DNA from: Verrucomicrobiota bacterium
Lineage (GTDB): Bacteria; Verrucomicrobiota; Verrucomicrobiia; Verrucomicrobiales; Verrucomicrobiaceae
DNA length: 64,000 nt
NCBI GenBank assembly: GCA_025360015.1
Contig: JANYCZ010000032.1
Location: forward strand, 86,890-150,889
Direction: 5' to 3'
In this document: one piece after another, positions 8,042 to 17,621 of the stretch
How the letters are laid out: every line of letters begins with the position of its first letter
Numbering within the stretch: position 1 is the stretch's first letter
Notes under the pieces: model-generated
Told to the model about the DNA's origin: nothing
Databases searched by the model: none
What the model saw: only the letters and a program-made list of their open reading frames with translations
Position numbers and translations under genes: made by a program

Positions 8042-9583
8042 ATGACACAGACCACCTCCGGCAAGGCCGACATGAAACTCTTCTGGGCCTGCTTCATCGC
8101 CCTGGTCGCCACTTCGTTTGTGTTTGGAGTGCGCGCCTCCACCATCGGGGAACTGCAAAACAGCTTCAACCTGTCTGAGTCGCAGAAGGGGGCCATCAAT
8201 GGGGCGAGCATGTGGCCCTTTGCGCTGAGCATCATTTTCTTCAGCCTGGTCATCGACCGCATCGGCTACAAAACGGTGGCGCTGTTTGCCGCGGGCTGCC
8301 ACGTGGTGTCGCTGGTGCTCACGCTGCGCGCCTCAGGCTTCGCGGATTTTTACTGGAGCTCGCTGCTCATCGCAGTGGCCAATGGCACGGTGGAGTCCTT
8401 CATCAATCCGGTGGTGGCCACGATCTTCAGCAAGAACAAGTCGAAGTGGCTGAATATCCTGCACGCCGGCTGGCCCTGCGGCATGGCGCTGGGCGCGCTC
8501 TTCTGCGTGCTGCTGCCGGAAACGAAACTGTTCTTCAATGCCGTGTGGCAGTTCCGCTTTGCGCTGTGCTTCATCCCCGTAGTGCTTTACACGCTGCTCA
8601 TCCTGCCGCGCACCTTCCCGGTCAATGAGCGCGTGGCCGCCGGGGTGAGCTACCGCGACATGCTCAGGGAAGTGGGGGCCGTGGGCTCCTTCATCATCGG
8701 CTCCCTGGCCTACTGCGCGGTGGTGCAGATGATGGGCTATGAGGCCTCGCTGCGGGACTCGGTCATCGCGGGCGTGGTGCTGGGTGCTGCGGCTGGATTT
8801 TACACGCAGTCTTTGGGCAACTGGCTCTTCATCGTCGTGCTCGTCACCATCGGGCCGCTCGCCACGACCGAACTCGGCACCGATGGCTGGATGCCGGAGT
8901 TGCTCAAGCTCAGCGGCCCGGACTTCCCGAACTTCGGCACGTGGGTCTTTGTTTATGTGTCCGTCATCATGACGGTGATCCGCTTTTCTGCCGGGCCCAT
9001 CGTGCACAAGGTCTCGCCCATCGGCCTGCTGGTCATCAGCGCGGCCATCGCCATTGTGGGTCTGGTCTTCCTTAGCAACGCCACCGGCTGGGTCATCGTG
9101 GCTGCGGCGACGGTGTATGCCCTGGGCAAGACCTTCCTGTGGAGCACCACGCTGGGCCTCACCGCCGAGCAGTTCCCCAAAGGCGGCGCGCTGACGCTGA
9201 ACGGCGTCTCCGCCGTGGGCGTGCTCTTCCTCGGCGTGCTGGGCAGCCCCTACATCGGCCACAAGCAGGACCACGACATGGACCAGCGCCTCTCCGCCAC
9301 GGAGCACAGCGCGCTCTACGCACAGATCAAAGGCGAGCCCAAGCCCGGCATCTTTGGCAGCGCACCCACCCTCAACCAGGAAAAGATCCAGGCCCTCCCT
9401 GCCCCGCAGCATCAGGAACTGGAAGCCGTGCAGGCCGCCAGCAAACGCAGCGTTTTCACCACCATCGCCATCCTCCCTAGCTTCATGCTGGTCTGCTACC
9501 TTGGCATGTTCTTCTGGTTCAAGTCCAGGGGTGGCTACAAACCAATCGCTATTTCTGAAGGAGCCGCAGATCCGGCCCATTGA
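8042..9583 (+). CDS. MFS transporter (sugar-permease-like), paralogue 1
   Basis: 513 residues with about 12 hydrophobic segments, an inner-membrane major facilitator. The loop between helices 2 and 3 carries IDRIGYKTVALFAAG, the usual MFS motif A region (G-x-x-x-D-R-x-G-x-[KR]). The N-terminal half reads FNLSESQKGAINGASMWPFA. The protein is recognisably paralogous to the gene at 10207: shared blocks include the helix-4 region ANGTVESFINPVVATIF, NILHAGWP and ELGTDGWM. An unusually long loop before the last helix (about 410-465) is rich in Lys/Gln/Pro. The substrate is unknown; relatives are annotated as sugar or glycoside permeases. Confidence 0.85.
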   Translation: MTQTTSGKADMKLFWACFIALVATSFVFGVRASTIGELQNSFNLSESQKGAINGASMWPFALSIIFFSLVIDRIGYKTVALFAAGCHVVSLVLTLRASGFADFYWSSLLIAVANGTVESFINPVVATIFSKNKSKWLNILHAGWPCGMALGALFCVLLPETKLFFNAVWQFRFALCFIPVVLYTLLILPRTFPVNERVAAGVSYRDMLREVGAVGSFIIGSLAYCAVVQMMGYEASLRDSVIAGVVLGAAAGFYTQSLGNWLFIVVLVTIGPLATTELGTDGWMPELLKLSGPDFPNFGTWVFVYVSVIMTVIRFSAGPIVHKVSPIGLLVISAAIAIVGLVFLSNATGWVIVAAATVYALGKTFLWSTTLGLTAEQFPKGGALTLNGVSAVGVLFLGVLGSPYIGHKQDHDMDQRLSATEHSALYAQIKGEPKPGIFGSAPTLNQEKIQALPAPQHQELEAVQAASKRSVFTTIAILPSFMLVCYLGMFFWFKSRGGYKPIAISEGAADPAH

Positions 9584-9614
9584 ATCACGCAACCACTGAC
9601 CCACAAACACCCCT

Positions 9615-9995
9615 ATGAGCAAAAAAAACAAACCTGCCGGTATCAAGTGGCTCGCGAAAGTGGAGGAGCATGACTACCCCGCAGCCCAGTCTTACCTCCT
9701 GCTGATCTATGACAAGAAGCAGGTGAAGAAGATCATCGCGCTGCTCAAGGCTGCGGAGGTCACCCAGTTCAAATCCAAGGACATCTTCCGCGCCTCCGGC
9801 CTCTCGCTGCTCGGCATCAGCAATTCCCACGTCGAGAAAGACAGCAAAAAAATCCGCGATGGCAAAGCGCTCTCCCCGCTGCTCCTCGTCCGCGATCCTC
9901 TCCACGGCAAAGTCATCATCGCAGACGGTTACCACCGCCTCTGCTCCATTTACGGCTTTGACGAGGATGCCCTGATTCATTGCAAGATCGTGTAG
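9615..9995 (+). CDS. ParB/sulfiredoxin-like domain protein, unknown function
   Basis: 126 residues, no membrane or signal segment. The last third, LSPLLLVRDPLHGKVIIAD followed by GYHRLCSIYG, has the arrangement of the ParB N-terminal (ParBc/Srx) fold: a strand ending in PLLLV, then [VI]xADGxHR, a nucleotide-binding motif. There is no helix-turn-helix or C-terminal dimer domain, so it is not a partition protein. It lies 31 bp downstream of the first MFS gene, is likely co-transcribed with it, and is followed by the second MFS gene. The role is unknown. The fold assignment rests on one motif. Confidence 0.55.
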   Translation: MSKKNKPAGIKWLAKVEEHDYPAAQSYLLLIYDKKQVKKIIALLKAAEVTQFKSKDIFRASGLSLLGISNSHVEKDSKKIRDGKALSPLLLVRDPLHGKVIIADGYHRLCSIYGFDEDALIHCKIV

Positions 9996-10206
9996 TCGCG
10001 CTGCGATAAGAGATCGCACGCCCCTAAAGCGCTCACAGCAAAAGTCCGTCCCCCCGGAGGCGCTCTGCGGTCCTTCACCGCTGCGCATTCTACCGGCTTC
10101 TCAGTCTTGAGAACACTTTTTCCTTGTCGCCTAGAGGCGTGGCACCTAAAACACGCCCGTTCCCGACAACCACCACCAACCAACACACACACTCCACTCC
10201 TCCTCT

Positions 10207-11784
10207 ATGAGCGAAAACAATCGAATGAGACTTCTCTGGGCCGGCTTCATGGCCATTCTCGCGGCCGGCGTCGGCTTCGCCATCCGCGGCGGCATCTTTG
10301 ACAACTGGGCGAAGGAGTTCGGCTTCACAGGCGCGCAGCTTGGCGCCATCGGCGGCATGGGCTTCAACGGCTTCTGCTTCGGCATCATCCTCGGCGGTGT
10401 CGTGGTGGACAAGATCGGCTACGGCAAGCTCGTCGTGGTGGCCTTCCTCCTCCACATCGTCTCCGCGCTCATCACCTTCACCGCCAGCGGCAGCAGCGCG
10501 TTCATGGTGCTCTCCCTCGGCATGTTCATCTTTGCTTTCGCGAATGGCACTCTGGAAGCCGTGGCCAATCCACTCGTCGCCACCCTGTTCCCGGAAAACC
10601 GCACGCATTACCTCAACATCCTGCACGCCTCCTGGCCTGCCGGCATGGTGATCGGTGTGATCATCGGCTGGTTCCTTGATGACAAACTCGAGATCAACTG
10701 GCGCATCCAGCTCGCGCTCTACCTCATCCCGACCGTTATCTACGGCCTCATGTTCATGGGCCAGAAGTTCCCCCAATCCGCCGCTGCGGCCAAGGGTGTC
10801 AGCTTTGGCAACATGCTCAAAGACGTCGGCATCCTCGGCGGTGCCGTGGCCTGCTTCCTCCTTTCCTTCTTTGCGGAAGGTTTCTTCAAGGACGTGCTCA
10901 GCGTTGAGCCAGCTCTTGCCAAGAACCTCGGCTACGCCACCGGCGGTATTGTGCTGATCGCCGTGGGTGTGCTCACCAAGTTCTCGCTCGGCTCCCTTGT
11001 GCTCTTCGTCCTGTTCGTCACCCACGCACTTGTCGGCGCTGTCGAGCTCGGCACGGACGGCTGGATCCAGAACATCACTGGCAACCTGTTCACCCCTGAG
11101 CAGGGCAAGGCCCTCTTCCTCTGGACCTCCGCCATCATGTTCGGCCTGCGCTTCTGCGCTCATTGGATTGAAAAAACACTCAAGCTTTCCCCCATCGGTC
11201 TCCTCTGCATCTGCGCAGCTCTCGCCTGCGGCGGCCTCACCCTGGCTGCTGGCATGAACACCTTCACCACCGCGCTCATCGCCCTCGGTGTCTATGCCTT
11301 CGGCAAAACCTTCTTCTGGCCTACGATGCTCGCCGTCGCTTCTGATCGCTTCCCGCGCACCGGCGCTGTGGCCATTTCCATCATGGGTGGCATCGGCATG
11401 CTCTCTGCGGGCATCATTGGTGGTCCTGGCCTTGGCTACACCAAAGACCGCTTCGCCGGTGAGTCCCTGAAGGCCTCCAATCCGGCCCTCTACGAAACCT
11501 ACAAGGCCGCCGCTCCAAGCAAGTTCCTCAATTTGGAAGCCACCGCAGCCGTCGGTCTCGATGGCAAAAAGCTCTCCGAAGCCAAGGAAGCCAAAGAGAG
11601 GACCGCTGACCAGCTCGCGGTCGTAGCGGCCGATCAGCAGGGTGACCGCAAGACCCTGAAGTTCGACTCCTACATCCCCGCCACCATGGCGGCGATTTAC
11701 CTCCTCCTGCTCCTCTACTTCAAGTCCATCGGTGGTTACAAGCCCCTGACCATCGACGAAGAGCTGGCCGGCGAGAAGGCCTGA
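10207..11784 (+). CDS. MFS transporter, paralogue 2
   Basis: 525 residues, about 12 membrane helices. The opening [20 protein letters not shown] and the motif-A loop [16 protein letters not shown] mark a major facilitator. It is paralogous to the protein at 8042 over the whole length: [18 protein letters not shown] and [11 protein letters not shown] align with the corresponding blocks there. As in that protein, a hydrophilic Ala/Lys-rich stretch (about 430-490) precedes the last helix. A perfect intrinsic terminator follows 24 bp after the stop. Substrate unknown; the pair may transport related sugars. Confidence 0.87.
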   Translation: MSENNRMRLLWAGFMAILAAGVGFAIRGGIFDNWAKEFGFTGAQLGAIGGMGFNGFCFGIILGGVVVDKIGYGKLVVVAFLLHIVSALITFTASGSSAFMVLSLGMFIFAFANGTLEAVANPLVATLFPENRTHYLNILHASWPAGMVIGVIIGWFLDDKLEINWRIQLALYLIPTVIYGLMFMGQKFPQSAAAAKGVSFGNMLKDVGILGGAVACFLLSFFAEGFFKDVLSVEPALAKNLGYATGGIVLIAVGVLTKFSLGSLVLFVLFVTHALVGAVELGTDGWIQNITGNLFTPEQGKALFLWTSAIMFGLRFCAHWIEKTLKLSPIGLLCICAALACGGLTLAAGMNTFTTALIALGVYAFGKTFFWPTMLAVASDRFPRTGAVAISIMGGIGMLSAGIIGGPGLGYTKDRFAGESLKASNPALYETYKAAAPSKFLNLEATAAVGLDGKKLSEAKEAKERTADQLAVVAADQQGDRKTLKFDSYIPATMAAIYLLLLLYFKSIGGYKPLTIDEELAGEKA

Positions 11785-11808
11785 TCTCGTTCCCCCAACA
11801 CTCCCACG

Positions 11809-11837
11809 CGGCGTCCCCTCACCGGGACGCCGTTTTT
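11809..11837 (+). terminator. Rho-independent terminator after MFS gene
   Basis: A nine-base perfect stem, CGGCGTCCC (11809-11817) with GGGACGCCG (11824-11832), closes a six-base loop and is followed directly by five T residues. It ends the transcript of the MFS gene that stops at 11784. Confidence 0.9.
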
Positions 11838-11896
11838 ATTTCCCGCCTTGCAAGGAACTTGAAACTTTGAACCATCAACCTGAAACTCGAATCCAC

Positions 11897-12124
11897 ATGC
11901 CCACCTACGTTTACGAAACCATCCCCCAGTTTGAAGGCGAGCCCGCCAAGCGCTTCGAAATCCGCCAGAGCATGAAGGACAACGCCCTCACGCAGCATCC
12001 CGACAGCGGCCAGCCCGTCCGCCGCGTGCCCATCGGTGGCACGGGAATGATGGGCGGCAGCAGCGGTGGCTCGCAGGCCTCCAGCGGCGGCAGCTCCTGC
12101 GGCACCGGCTGTGGCTGCCATTGA
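11897..12124 (+). CDS. FmdB-like small protein (zinc-ribbon motif lost)
   Basis: 75 residues. It begins MPTYVYETI, like the MPTYEYRC start of FmdB-type small regulatory proteins, and keeps the KRFEIRQSM and PVRRVPIGG blocks. The CxxC pairs of the usual zinc ribbon are missing from the N-terminal half. Instead a Gly/Ser-rich tail ends in SCGTGCGCH, which could still bind a metal. I chose the ATG at 11897 because the family starts there; an in-frame upstream start at 11867 adds unrelated residues. It follows the terminator of the MFS gene and so has its own promoter. Function in this lineage is unknown. Confidence 0.6.
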   Translation: MPTYVYETIPQFEGEPAKRFEIRQSMKDNALTQHPDSGQPVRRVPIGGTGMMGGSSGGSQASSGGSSCGTGCGCH

Positions 12125-12171
12125 GGGTGGCCTACGGAACACACAGAAGAAGCGGAAGTTAGAAACCCCGG

Positions 12172-13467
12172 TTATTCCGTCTGTTCCGCGCCTTCCGCAG
12201 GCGATGACTGATCGGAATTTGCCTCCACACTCGGCATCACTGCAGCCTTCCTCATCAAACGCGCTGCATAAAACCCATCAAACGCACCCGTCTCGGGTGT
12301 GCGGTGCAGCTCTTCTTCCAGCGTCCAGTCGTCACCATGCTTGGCCAGAAAGGCCTGCACCTGACGTTCATTTTCACTCGGCAGGATGCTGCACGTGGCA
12401 TACACCAGCTTGCCACCGGGCGCGACCATGCGGCTGTAGCTTTCGAGAATCTCAGCCTGCAACGCAATAAGCCGGTCGATCTCGACATCGCTCAATTTCC
12501 ACTTCGCATCCGGATTGCGGCGCAGCACGCCCATGCCGGAGCACGGCACGTCGAGCAGCACGCGATCCGCCTTTTGCGCCAGGCGCTTCACGGTCTTCGA
12601 GCCTTCGATCTCCCGCGCCTCGATGATGTCCACCCCGGCGCGTGAGGCACGCTTGCGCAGCTCCGCCAGCTTCCATGCATGCACGTCCAGCGCCAGCAGG
12701 CGGCCCTTGTTGCGCATGATCGCTGCAATGTGCAGCGCCTTGCCACCACCACCCGCACACGCATCGATCACACGCATGCCCGGTTCAGGCTGCAAAAACG
12801 GCGCGATGAGCTGCGACGCCGCATCCTGCACCTCAAACATCCCGGCCTTGTAGGAATCGGTGCCGAACAGATTGGCCCGCTGCTTCAGGCGCAACGCGCT
12901 GGGCACTTGGTCCACCGCCTCGGTTTCATACCCTTCCTGCCCCAGCTTCTCGCGGAGTGAGCGACGGTCATTTTTGAGCGTGTTCACGCGCATGAACACA
13001 TCCGCCGGCAGGTTCAGCGACTCGCGCAGCGCCGGCCATCCAGCGCCAAGCTCAAGGCTGCCCCGTGCTTCCAGCCAGTCTGGGATCGCCGCACGGATCG
13101 CGGGGGAGGCCCCGTCTTTGGCGCGTTTCCGCACATCGTCCGGCTTCACCTCAGGTGCCGTTTCATCCTGGGGCAGATCACGGCCATTGCTGATCCAGTA
13201 GGCAGCCCAAACGCGCCACAGGCGCTCCGGGGTGATGTTCTCCGGCTGCGTGTGCTCTTCATCTGGCAGTCCGGCCAGATACCAGAACCAGCGCCACCAG
13301 CGCACGCACTCATAAATTGACTCCGCAAAGATGCGCCGGTCGCGGCTGCCCCACTTACGGTGCCGTTTGAAAGTGAACTCGATCACCTTGTCGGCATAGC
13401 GTTTGCCCACAAACACCTCTCCGAGTGAGAGGATGATTTCGTCGAGCAGGTGGGGGGGGAGCTTCAT
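12172..13467 (-). CDS. 16S rRNA (cytosine-C5)-methyltransferase, RsmB/NOL1-NOP2-Sun family
   Basis: 431 residues from the ATG at 13467 (a GTG at 13491 is possible). It is a SAM-dependent RNA m5C methyltransferase of the cytoplasm. The SAM site is VIDACAGGGGKALHIAAIM. Motif IV, LLDVPCSGMGVLRRNPD, holds one catalytic Cys. Motif VI, YATCSILPSENERQV, holds the nucleophilic Cys. The N-terminal 130 residues are helical and correspond to the region before the PUA-less core in RsmB-like enzymes; a full NusB-type domain is not obvious. The target is probably 16S rRNA, though family members with other RNA targets cannot be told apart by eye. Confidence 0.88.
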   Translation of the reverse strand: MKLPPHLLDEIILSLGEVFVGKRYADKVIEFTFKRHRKWGSRDRRIFAESIYECVRWWRWFWYLAGLPDEEHTQPENITPERLWRVWAAYWISNGRDLPQDETAPEVKPDDVRKRAKDGASPAIRAAIPDWLEARGSLELGAGWPALRESLNLPADVFMRVNTLKNDRRSLREKLGQEGYETEAVDQVPSALRLKQRANLFGTDSYKAGMFEVQDAASQLIAPFLQPEPGMRVIDACAGGGGKALHIAAIMRNKGRLLALDVHAWKLAELRKRASRAGVDIIEAREIEGSKTVKRLAQKADRVLLDVPCSGMGVLRRNPDAKWKLSDVEIDRLIALQAEILESYSRMVAPGGKLVYATCSILPSENERQVQAFLAKHGDDWTLEEELHRTPETGAFDGFYAARLMRKAAVMPSVEANSDQSSPAEGAEQTE

Positions 13468-13616
13468 CCCACGTCGATAGTTCGCCGCCACGCGTGTTGC
13501 AAGCCGCCATTCTCTCTGGCGGCCACCCTGACGCGGATGAGAGAACTTTCACTATTCAGCGGGTTTAAAAACTGCCACCATCGCGCTGTCACAAACCACA
13601 CGAAACCCACCCCTGT

Positions 13617-16600
13617 ATGCCGGCATCCGTCTCGCAGCCCACGCGCCTGCATGATTATTTTCTTTACTCTGCCTCGTTGCATTCACAGCGCCCTGCTGTG
13701 ATCACCGCCGGGCGCACCGTCTCCTACGCGGAGCTGCATGCACTCTCCGACCGCATCGCCTCCCGCCTGCAGGAGCAAGGGGTGCAGCGTGGCGACCGCG
13801 TGGGCATGTGGCTGCCACGCTCACTGGAGGCTTACGCCTCTTTGCTGGGCATCTTAAAAGCCGGTGCCGCCTACGTGCCCATGGACGCCGCTTATCCGCC
13901 AGACCGCGTGCAGTTCATCAGCACAGATGCCGAGGTCAAACTCCTCATCACCCTGCCTGACCTTGCCCTCTCGCTGGGTGTGGGAGGTGCCCCGCTGCTG
14001 GTGCTCGATGCCGGCTGGGAAACCCTGCCCGCCGCGCCGTTGCTGGAAACTGACGTCACTTCAGACGATCTCGCCTACATCATCTACACCTCCGGCTCCA
14101 CCGGCAGGCCCAAAGGCGTGCCCATCCCTCACGCCTGCGCATGTCATTTTGTGCATGCCGAGGCCCAGGTGCTGCCTGTGAGCGCGGAGGACCGCGTGTT
14201 CCAGGGCTTCTCGCTCGCCTTTGATGCCTCGGTGGAGGAGCTGTGGCTGGCGTGGGGAAACGGTGCCGCGCTGGTTTCCGGCAGCGCTGATTTGCTGCGA
14301 GACACCACCGCCCTGGCGGAGCGCCTCACGCAGTTCGGTATCACCGTGCTGTCCTGCGTGCCCACGCTGCTGGCCATGACGGAGCACGACATTCCCTGCC
14401 TGCGCCTGCTCATCGTCGGTGGCGAGGCCTGTCCGCAGGATCTGGTGCGCCGCTGGACGCGTGGCACCCGCCGCATGGTCAACACTTACGGCCCCACCGA
14501 GGCCACAGTCGTCGCCACCTGGCATGACCTGCATGCCGATGAGCCGGTGAAAATCGGCAAGGCGCTGCCGGGCTATCGCATCTGTGTCGTGGACGACCAG
14601 CTCGCTCTGCTTCCCTCCGGCAAGCCGGGCGAACTCCTCATCGGCGGCCCATGCCTCACGCCGGGCTACTTGAACCGGCCCGAGCTGAACCAGGAAAAAT
14701 TCATCACACCCGCCTGGGCGCAAGGCGCACGCTGGTACCGCACCGGCGACCTCGTACGTTTCGATGCCGACGACGCACTCGAATTCCTCGGCCGCATCGA
14801 CGACCAGGTGAAACTGCGCGGCTTTCGCATTGAGCTTGGCGAAATCGAGAGCGTCATCATGAGCTGCACCGGCGTGGCCGCAGCAGCCGTGGCGGTGAAG
14901 CAGGATGCCAGCGGCACCGAATTCCTCGCCGCCTACCTGACGCTGAAGCACACCGCCGTGTGGGATGAAAAGAGCGTGCGCCACGCCGTCAGCGAGCGCC
15001 TGCCACCCTACATGATGCCGGCGGTGCTCACCGTGCTCGATCAACTGCCCACGCTGCCGAGTGGCAAGGTCAGCCGCAAGGCCCTGCCAGACATCACCCT
15101 GCCGCTGCGCACGCTCGCCTCCCCGCCGCCTGCCGAGTTCACGCCCGCGCAGCAGATCGTCTATCAGCAGTGGCAGTCCTGCTTTCCCGGCACCATGCCG
15201 AAGCTCACGGATAATTTCTTCGACCTCGGCGGCCACTCATTGCTCGCCACCCGCATCGTGTCCGAGCTGCGAGCGCAATCACGCTGGGCCAACATCTCCG
15301 TGATGGATGTCTATCATCTGCTCACGCTCGAAGCCTTCGCGCAAAAGCTCGATGACCTGGAAGCCGCCTGGCGTGCGACCCATCCCACCGCTGCCATCGG
15401 CTCAAATGAACCCGAGGCCCGCGCGCCATCGGCACCTGACCCCACGCTGCGTTCGCGTCACTTTCTCTGCGGCTTGTCCCAGTTTTTCTCACTCTACGGA
15501 CTCTTCGCACTGGCTTCACCCGTGTGGCTGGCCAGCTTTTTTGTGTGGGACGAGATGGTGGCGCAGGACATGAAGTATCAGTTCTTTGTGGCCATCATCG
15601 TGGCCGTGTCCCTGATGTTCAACTTGCAGGTCGTGCAGGCCGCCATCTGCATCCTCAGCAAATGGCTCATCATCGGCCGCATCCGTCCAGGACGTTATCG
15701 CCTGTGGGGCGTGTATTACTTCCGCTTCTGGCTCGTGCAGCGCATTCATTCCATCTTCAGCCTGGGTCACTTCAGATCCACGCCGATGATCAATCTCTAC
15801 TTCCGCCTCATGGGCGTGAAGATCGGCAGGCAGGTGCATCTGGGCACGGCTCACTTCGCGGCCTTTGATGTCATCAGCATCGGGGATCGCACCAGCATCG
15901 GGCATGACGCCATGCTGAATGGTTACACTTTGGAAAATGGCTGGCTCATCATCGGGCCCATCACCATTGGTGCGGATTGCTTCATTGGCTCAAAAACTCT
16001 CGTCAATCGAGACACCACCCTGCAGCCAGACTCATCGCTGGATCATGGTTCCATGATGCCACCCGGCTCCGTCATTCCCACCGGCGAATACTGGCATGGC
16101 GCGCCTGCCCGCGCCTCCCAAAGTCCTGAGCGCTGGCATCCCGCCCAAGCGGACCGCCGGAACAGCCTCGCGTCCATGACACTCGCCTACATCGTGGGTT
16201 TGTTTCTCCTCTCGGTCATCCCCACCATCGCCATTCTCCCGGAGGCTTTCTTCATTGGCTGGATCGAAGAAGGCGTGAATCTCCACGGGAGCACGATCTC
16301 ACACATCTTTACCTACGAATCCGGTTTTTGGAAAATCGTCCTCGCCGCACCCATCGCCAGTGCCTCCTATGTAATGGTGCTCTGCCTCATCATCGCTTTG
16401 GCGAAGAAGCTTCTGCTCGGGCGAGTCCAGCCCGGCATCTATCCACTGCACAGCCTGTGGTATGTGCGTCACTGGTTCATCGGCTGCCTGATGAACATGA
16501 GCCTGGAGCTGCTTTTCCCTCTCTATGCCTCCATCTATCTGCCGCCGTGGCTGCGCCTGCTCGGTGCTAAATTTGGCAAAAACGTGGAAGTCTCCACGGC

Positions 16601-17621
16601 GGAGAACTTCAATCCCGATCTGCTGGATCTCGATGAAGGCGTCTTCGTGGCGGATGCCGTCTGCCTTGGCGCATCCGAAATCCGTGAAGGCTGGGTGCGC
16701 CTGCAACCGGTGACCGTTGGCAAAAACAGCTTCTTGGGAAACAGCGCCGTCATTCCCGGCGGCACCACCCTCGGCTCTGACTCGCTGGTGGGGGTGCTCT
16801 CCATGCCACCGCAAAACCATGCCGATGCGTTGCTCAACGACAGCTCCTGGCTCGGCATTCCCTCCTTCGCGCTGCCGCACCGCGAAAAGAACACCGGCTT
16901 CGGCCTCGAACGCACCTACAAACCGACGCGGAAGCTGCGCCTGCTGCGCGCGGTGATCGAATTCCTCCGGGTCATCCTGCCCACCACCATCTCCATCATC
17001 GCGGCATTCGTCATGTTCCTGCTGCTGTCCGACCTGCTCTACTTTCACGAGCTGGAGTTCATGGGCACCGTGCTGCTCTTCCCCGTGTTTCTTCTGCTGC
17101 TGGGTCTGTTTTGCATGGGCTGCACCATCGTTTTGAAGTGGGTGCTCATCGGCCGCTACAAGCCCGCTGAGCATCCGCTCTGGAGCCACTTCGTCTGGCG
17201 CACGGAGCTCATGGCCGCCGTCCATGAACATCTGGCCATGCCAGCGCTCGGCGGCATGCTCATCGGCACGCCCTTCCTGCCCTGGTATTTCCGCCTGCTG
17301 GGGGCGCACATCGGCAAACGCTGCTGCCTCGAAACGCCCTACCTCACCGAGTTTGATCTCGTGCACCTCGGCAATGATGTCTGCCTCGGCTATCAGGCAG
17401 ATCCGCAGACGCATCTCTTCGAGGATCGCGTCATGAAAATGTCCACCGTCACCATCGGGGACAACTGCTCCGTCGGTCCGCTGGCCGTGGTGCTCTATGA
17501 CGCTGAAATGAAACCGGGCTCTCGTCTCGATGGCCACTCCCTGCTGATGAAAGGCGAGACCCTGCCGCCCTACACACGCTGGCATGGCTCTCCCGCCCAG
17601 CGCATCGACTCCTTTGTATGA
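13617..17621 (+). CDS. Pls/PosA-type membrane NRPS: adenylation, carrier, 6 TM, three beta-helix domains
   Basis: 1334 residues. Adenylation domain 20-500: YTSGSTGRPKGV (157-168), FDASVEELW (202-210), NTYGPTEATV (289-298), YRTGDL (374-379), the GRIDDQVKLRGFRIELGEIE region (392-411) and PSGKVSRKAL (481-490). Carrier domain: DLGGHSLLA, with Ser541 for phosphopantetheine. The rest, 615-1334, is three repeats of a two-helix membrane segment, a basic KWLIIGR-type motif and a left-handed-beta-helix-like hexapeptide domain. This is the layout known for epsilon-poly-lysine synthetase (Pls) and PosA proteins. There is no condensation or thioesterase domain. Aligned by hand to GrsA, the specificity residues read D-A-E-S-I-G-T-V-V-K, close to the lysine code I recall for bacitracin synthetase. 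Product prediction: a basic homo-oligomer or amide conjugate. Its activating PPTase overlaps the 3' end. Confidence 0.85.
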   Translation: MPASVSQPTRLHDYFLYSASLHSQRPAVITAGRTVSYAELHALSDRIASRLQEQGVQRGDRVGMWLPRSLEAYASLLGILKAGAAYVPMDAAYPPDRVQFISTDAEVKLLITLPDLALSLGVGGAPLLVLDAGWETLPAAPLLETDVTSDDLAYIIYTSGSTGRPKGVPIPHACACHFVHAEAQVLPVSAEDRVFQGFSLAFDASVEELWLAWGNGAALVSGSADLLRDTTALAERLTQFGITVLSCVPTLLAMTEHDIPCLRLLIVGGEACPQDLVRRWTRGTRRMVNTYGPTEATVVATWHDLHADEPVKIGKALPGYRICVVDDQLALLPSGKPGELLIGGPCLTPGYLNRPELNQEKFITPAWAQGARWYRTGDLVRFDADDALEFLGRIDDQVKLRGFRIELGEIESVIMSCTGVAAAAVAVKQDASGTEFLAAYLTLKHTAVWDEKSVRHAVSERLPPYMMPAVLTVLDQLPTLPSGKVSRKALPDITLPLRTLASPPPAEFTPAQQIVYQQWQSCFPGTMPKLTDNFFDLGGHSLLATRIVSELRAQSRWANISVMDVYHLLTLEAFAQKLDDLEAAWRATHPTAAIGSNEPEARAPSAPDPTLRSRHFLCGLSQFFSLYGLFALASPVWLASFFVWDEMVAQDMKYQFFVAIIVAVSLMFNLQVVQAAICILSKWLIIGRIRPGRYRLWGVYYFRFWLVQRIHSIFSLGHFRSTPMINLYFRLMGVKIGRQVHLGTAHFAAFDVISIGDRTSIGHDAMLNGYTLENGWLIIGPITIGADCFIGSKTLVNRDTTLQPDSSLDHGSMMPPGSVIPTGEYWHGAPARASQSPERWHPAQADRRNSLASMTLAYIVGLFLLSVIPTIAILPEAFFIGWIEEGVNLHGSTISHIFTYESGFWKIVLAAPIASASYVMVLCLIIALAKKLLLGRVQPGIYPLHSLWYVRHWFIGCLMNMSLELLFPLYASIYLPPWLRLLGAKFGKNVEVSTAENFNPDLLDLDEGVFVADAVCLGASEIREGWVRLQPVTVGKNSFLGNSAVIPGGTTLGSDSLVGVLSMPPQNHADALLNDSSWLGIPSFALPHREKNTGFGLERTYKPTRKLRLLRAVIEFLRVILPTTISIIAAFVMFLLLSDLLYFHELEFMGTVLLFPVFLLLLGLFCMGCTIVLKWVLIGRYKPAEHPLWSHFVWRTELMAAVHEHLAMPALGGMLIGTPFLPWYFRLLGAHIGKRCCLETPYLTEFDLVHLGNDVCLGYQADPQTHLFEDRVMKMSTVTIGDNCSVGPLAVVLYDAEMKPGSRLDGHSLLMKGETLPPYTRWHGSPAQRIDSFV

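Noticed and set aside
8333..9646. 437-codon minus-strand frame opposite the first MFS gene
   Set aside because: His/Gly/Asp/Glu-rich composition typical of the antisense of a GC-rich membrane-protein gene; no domain.
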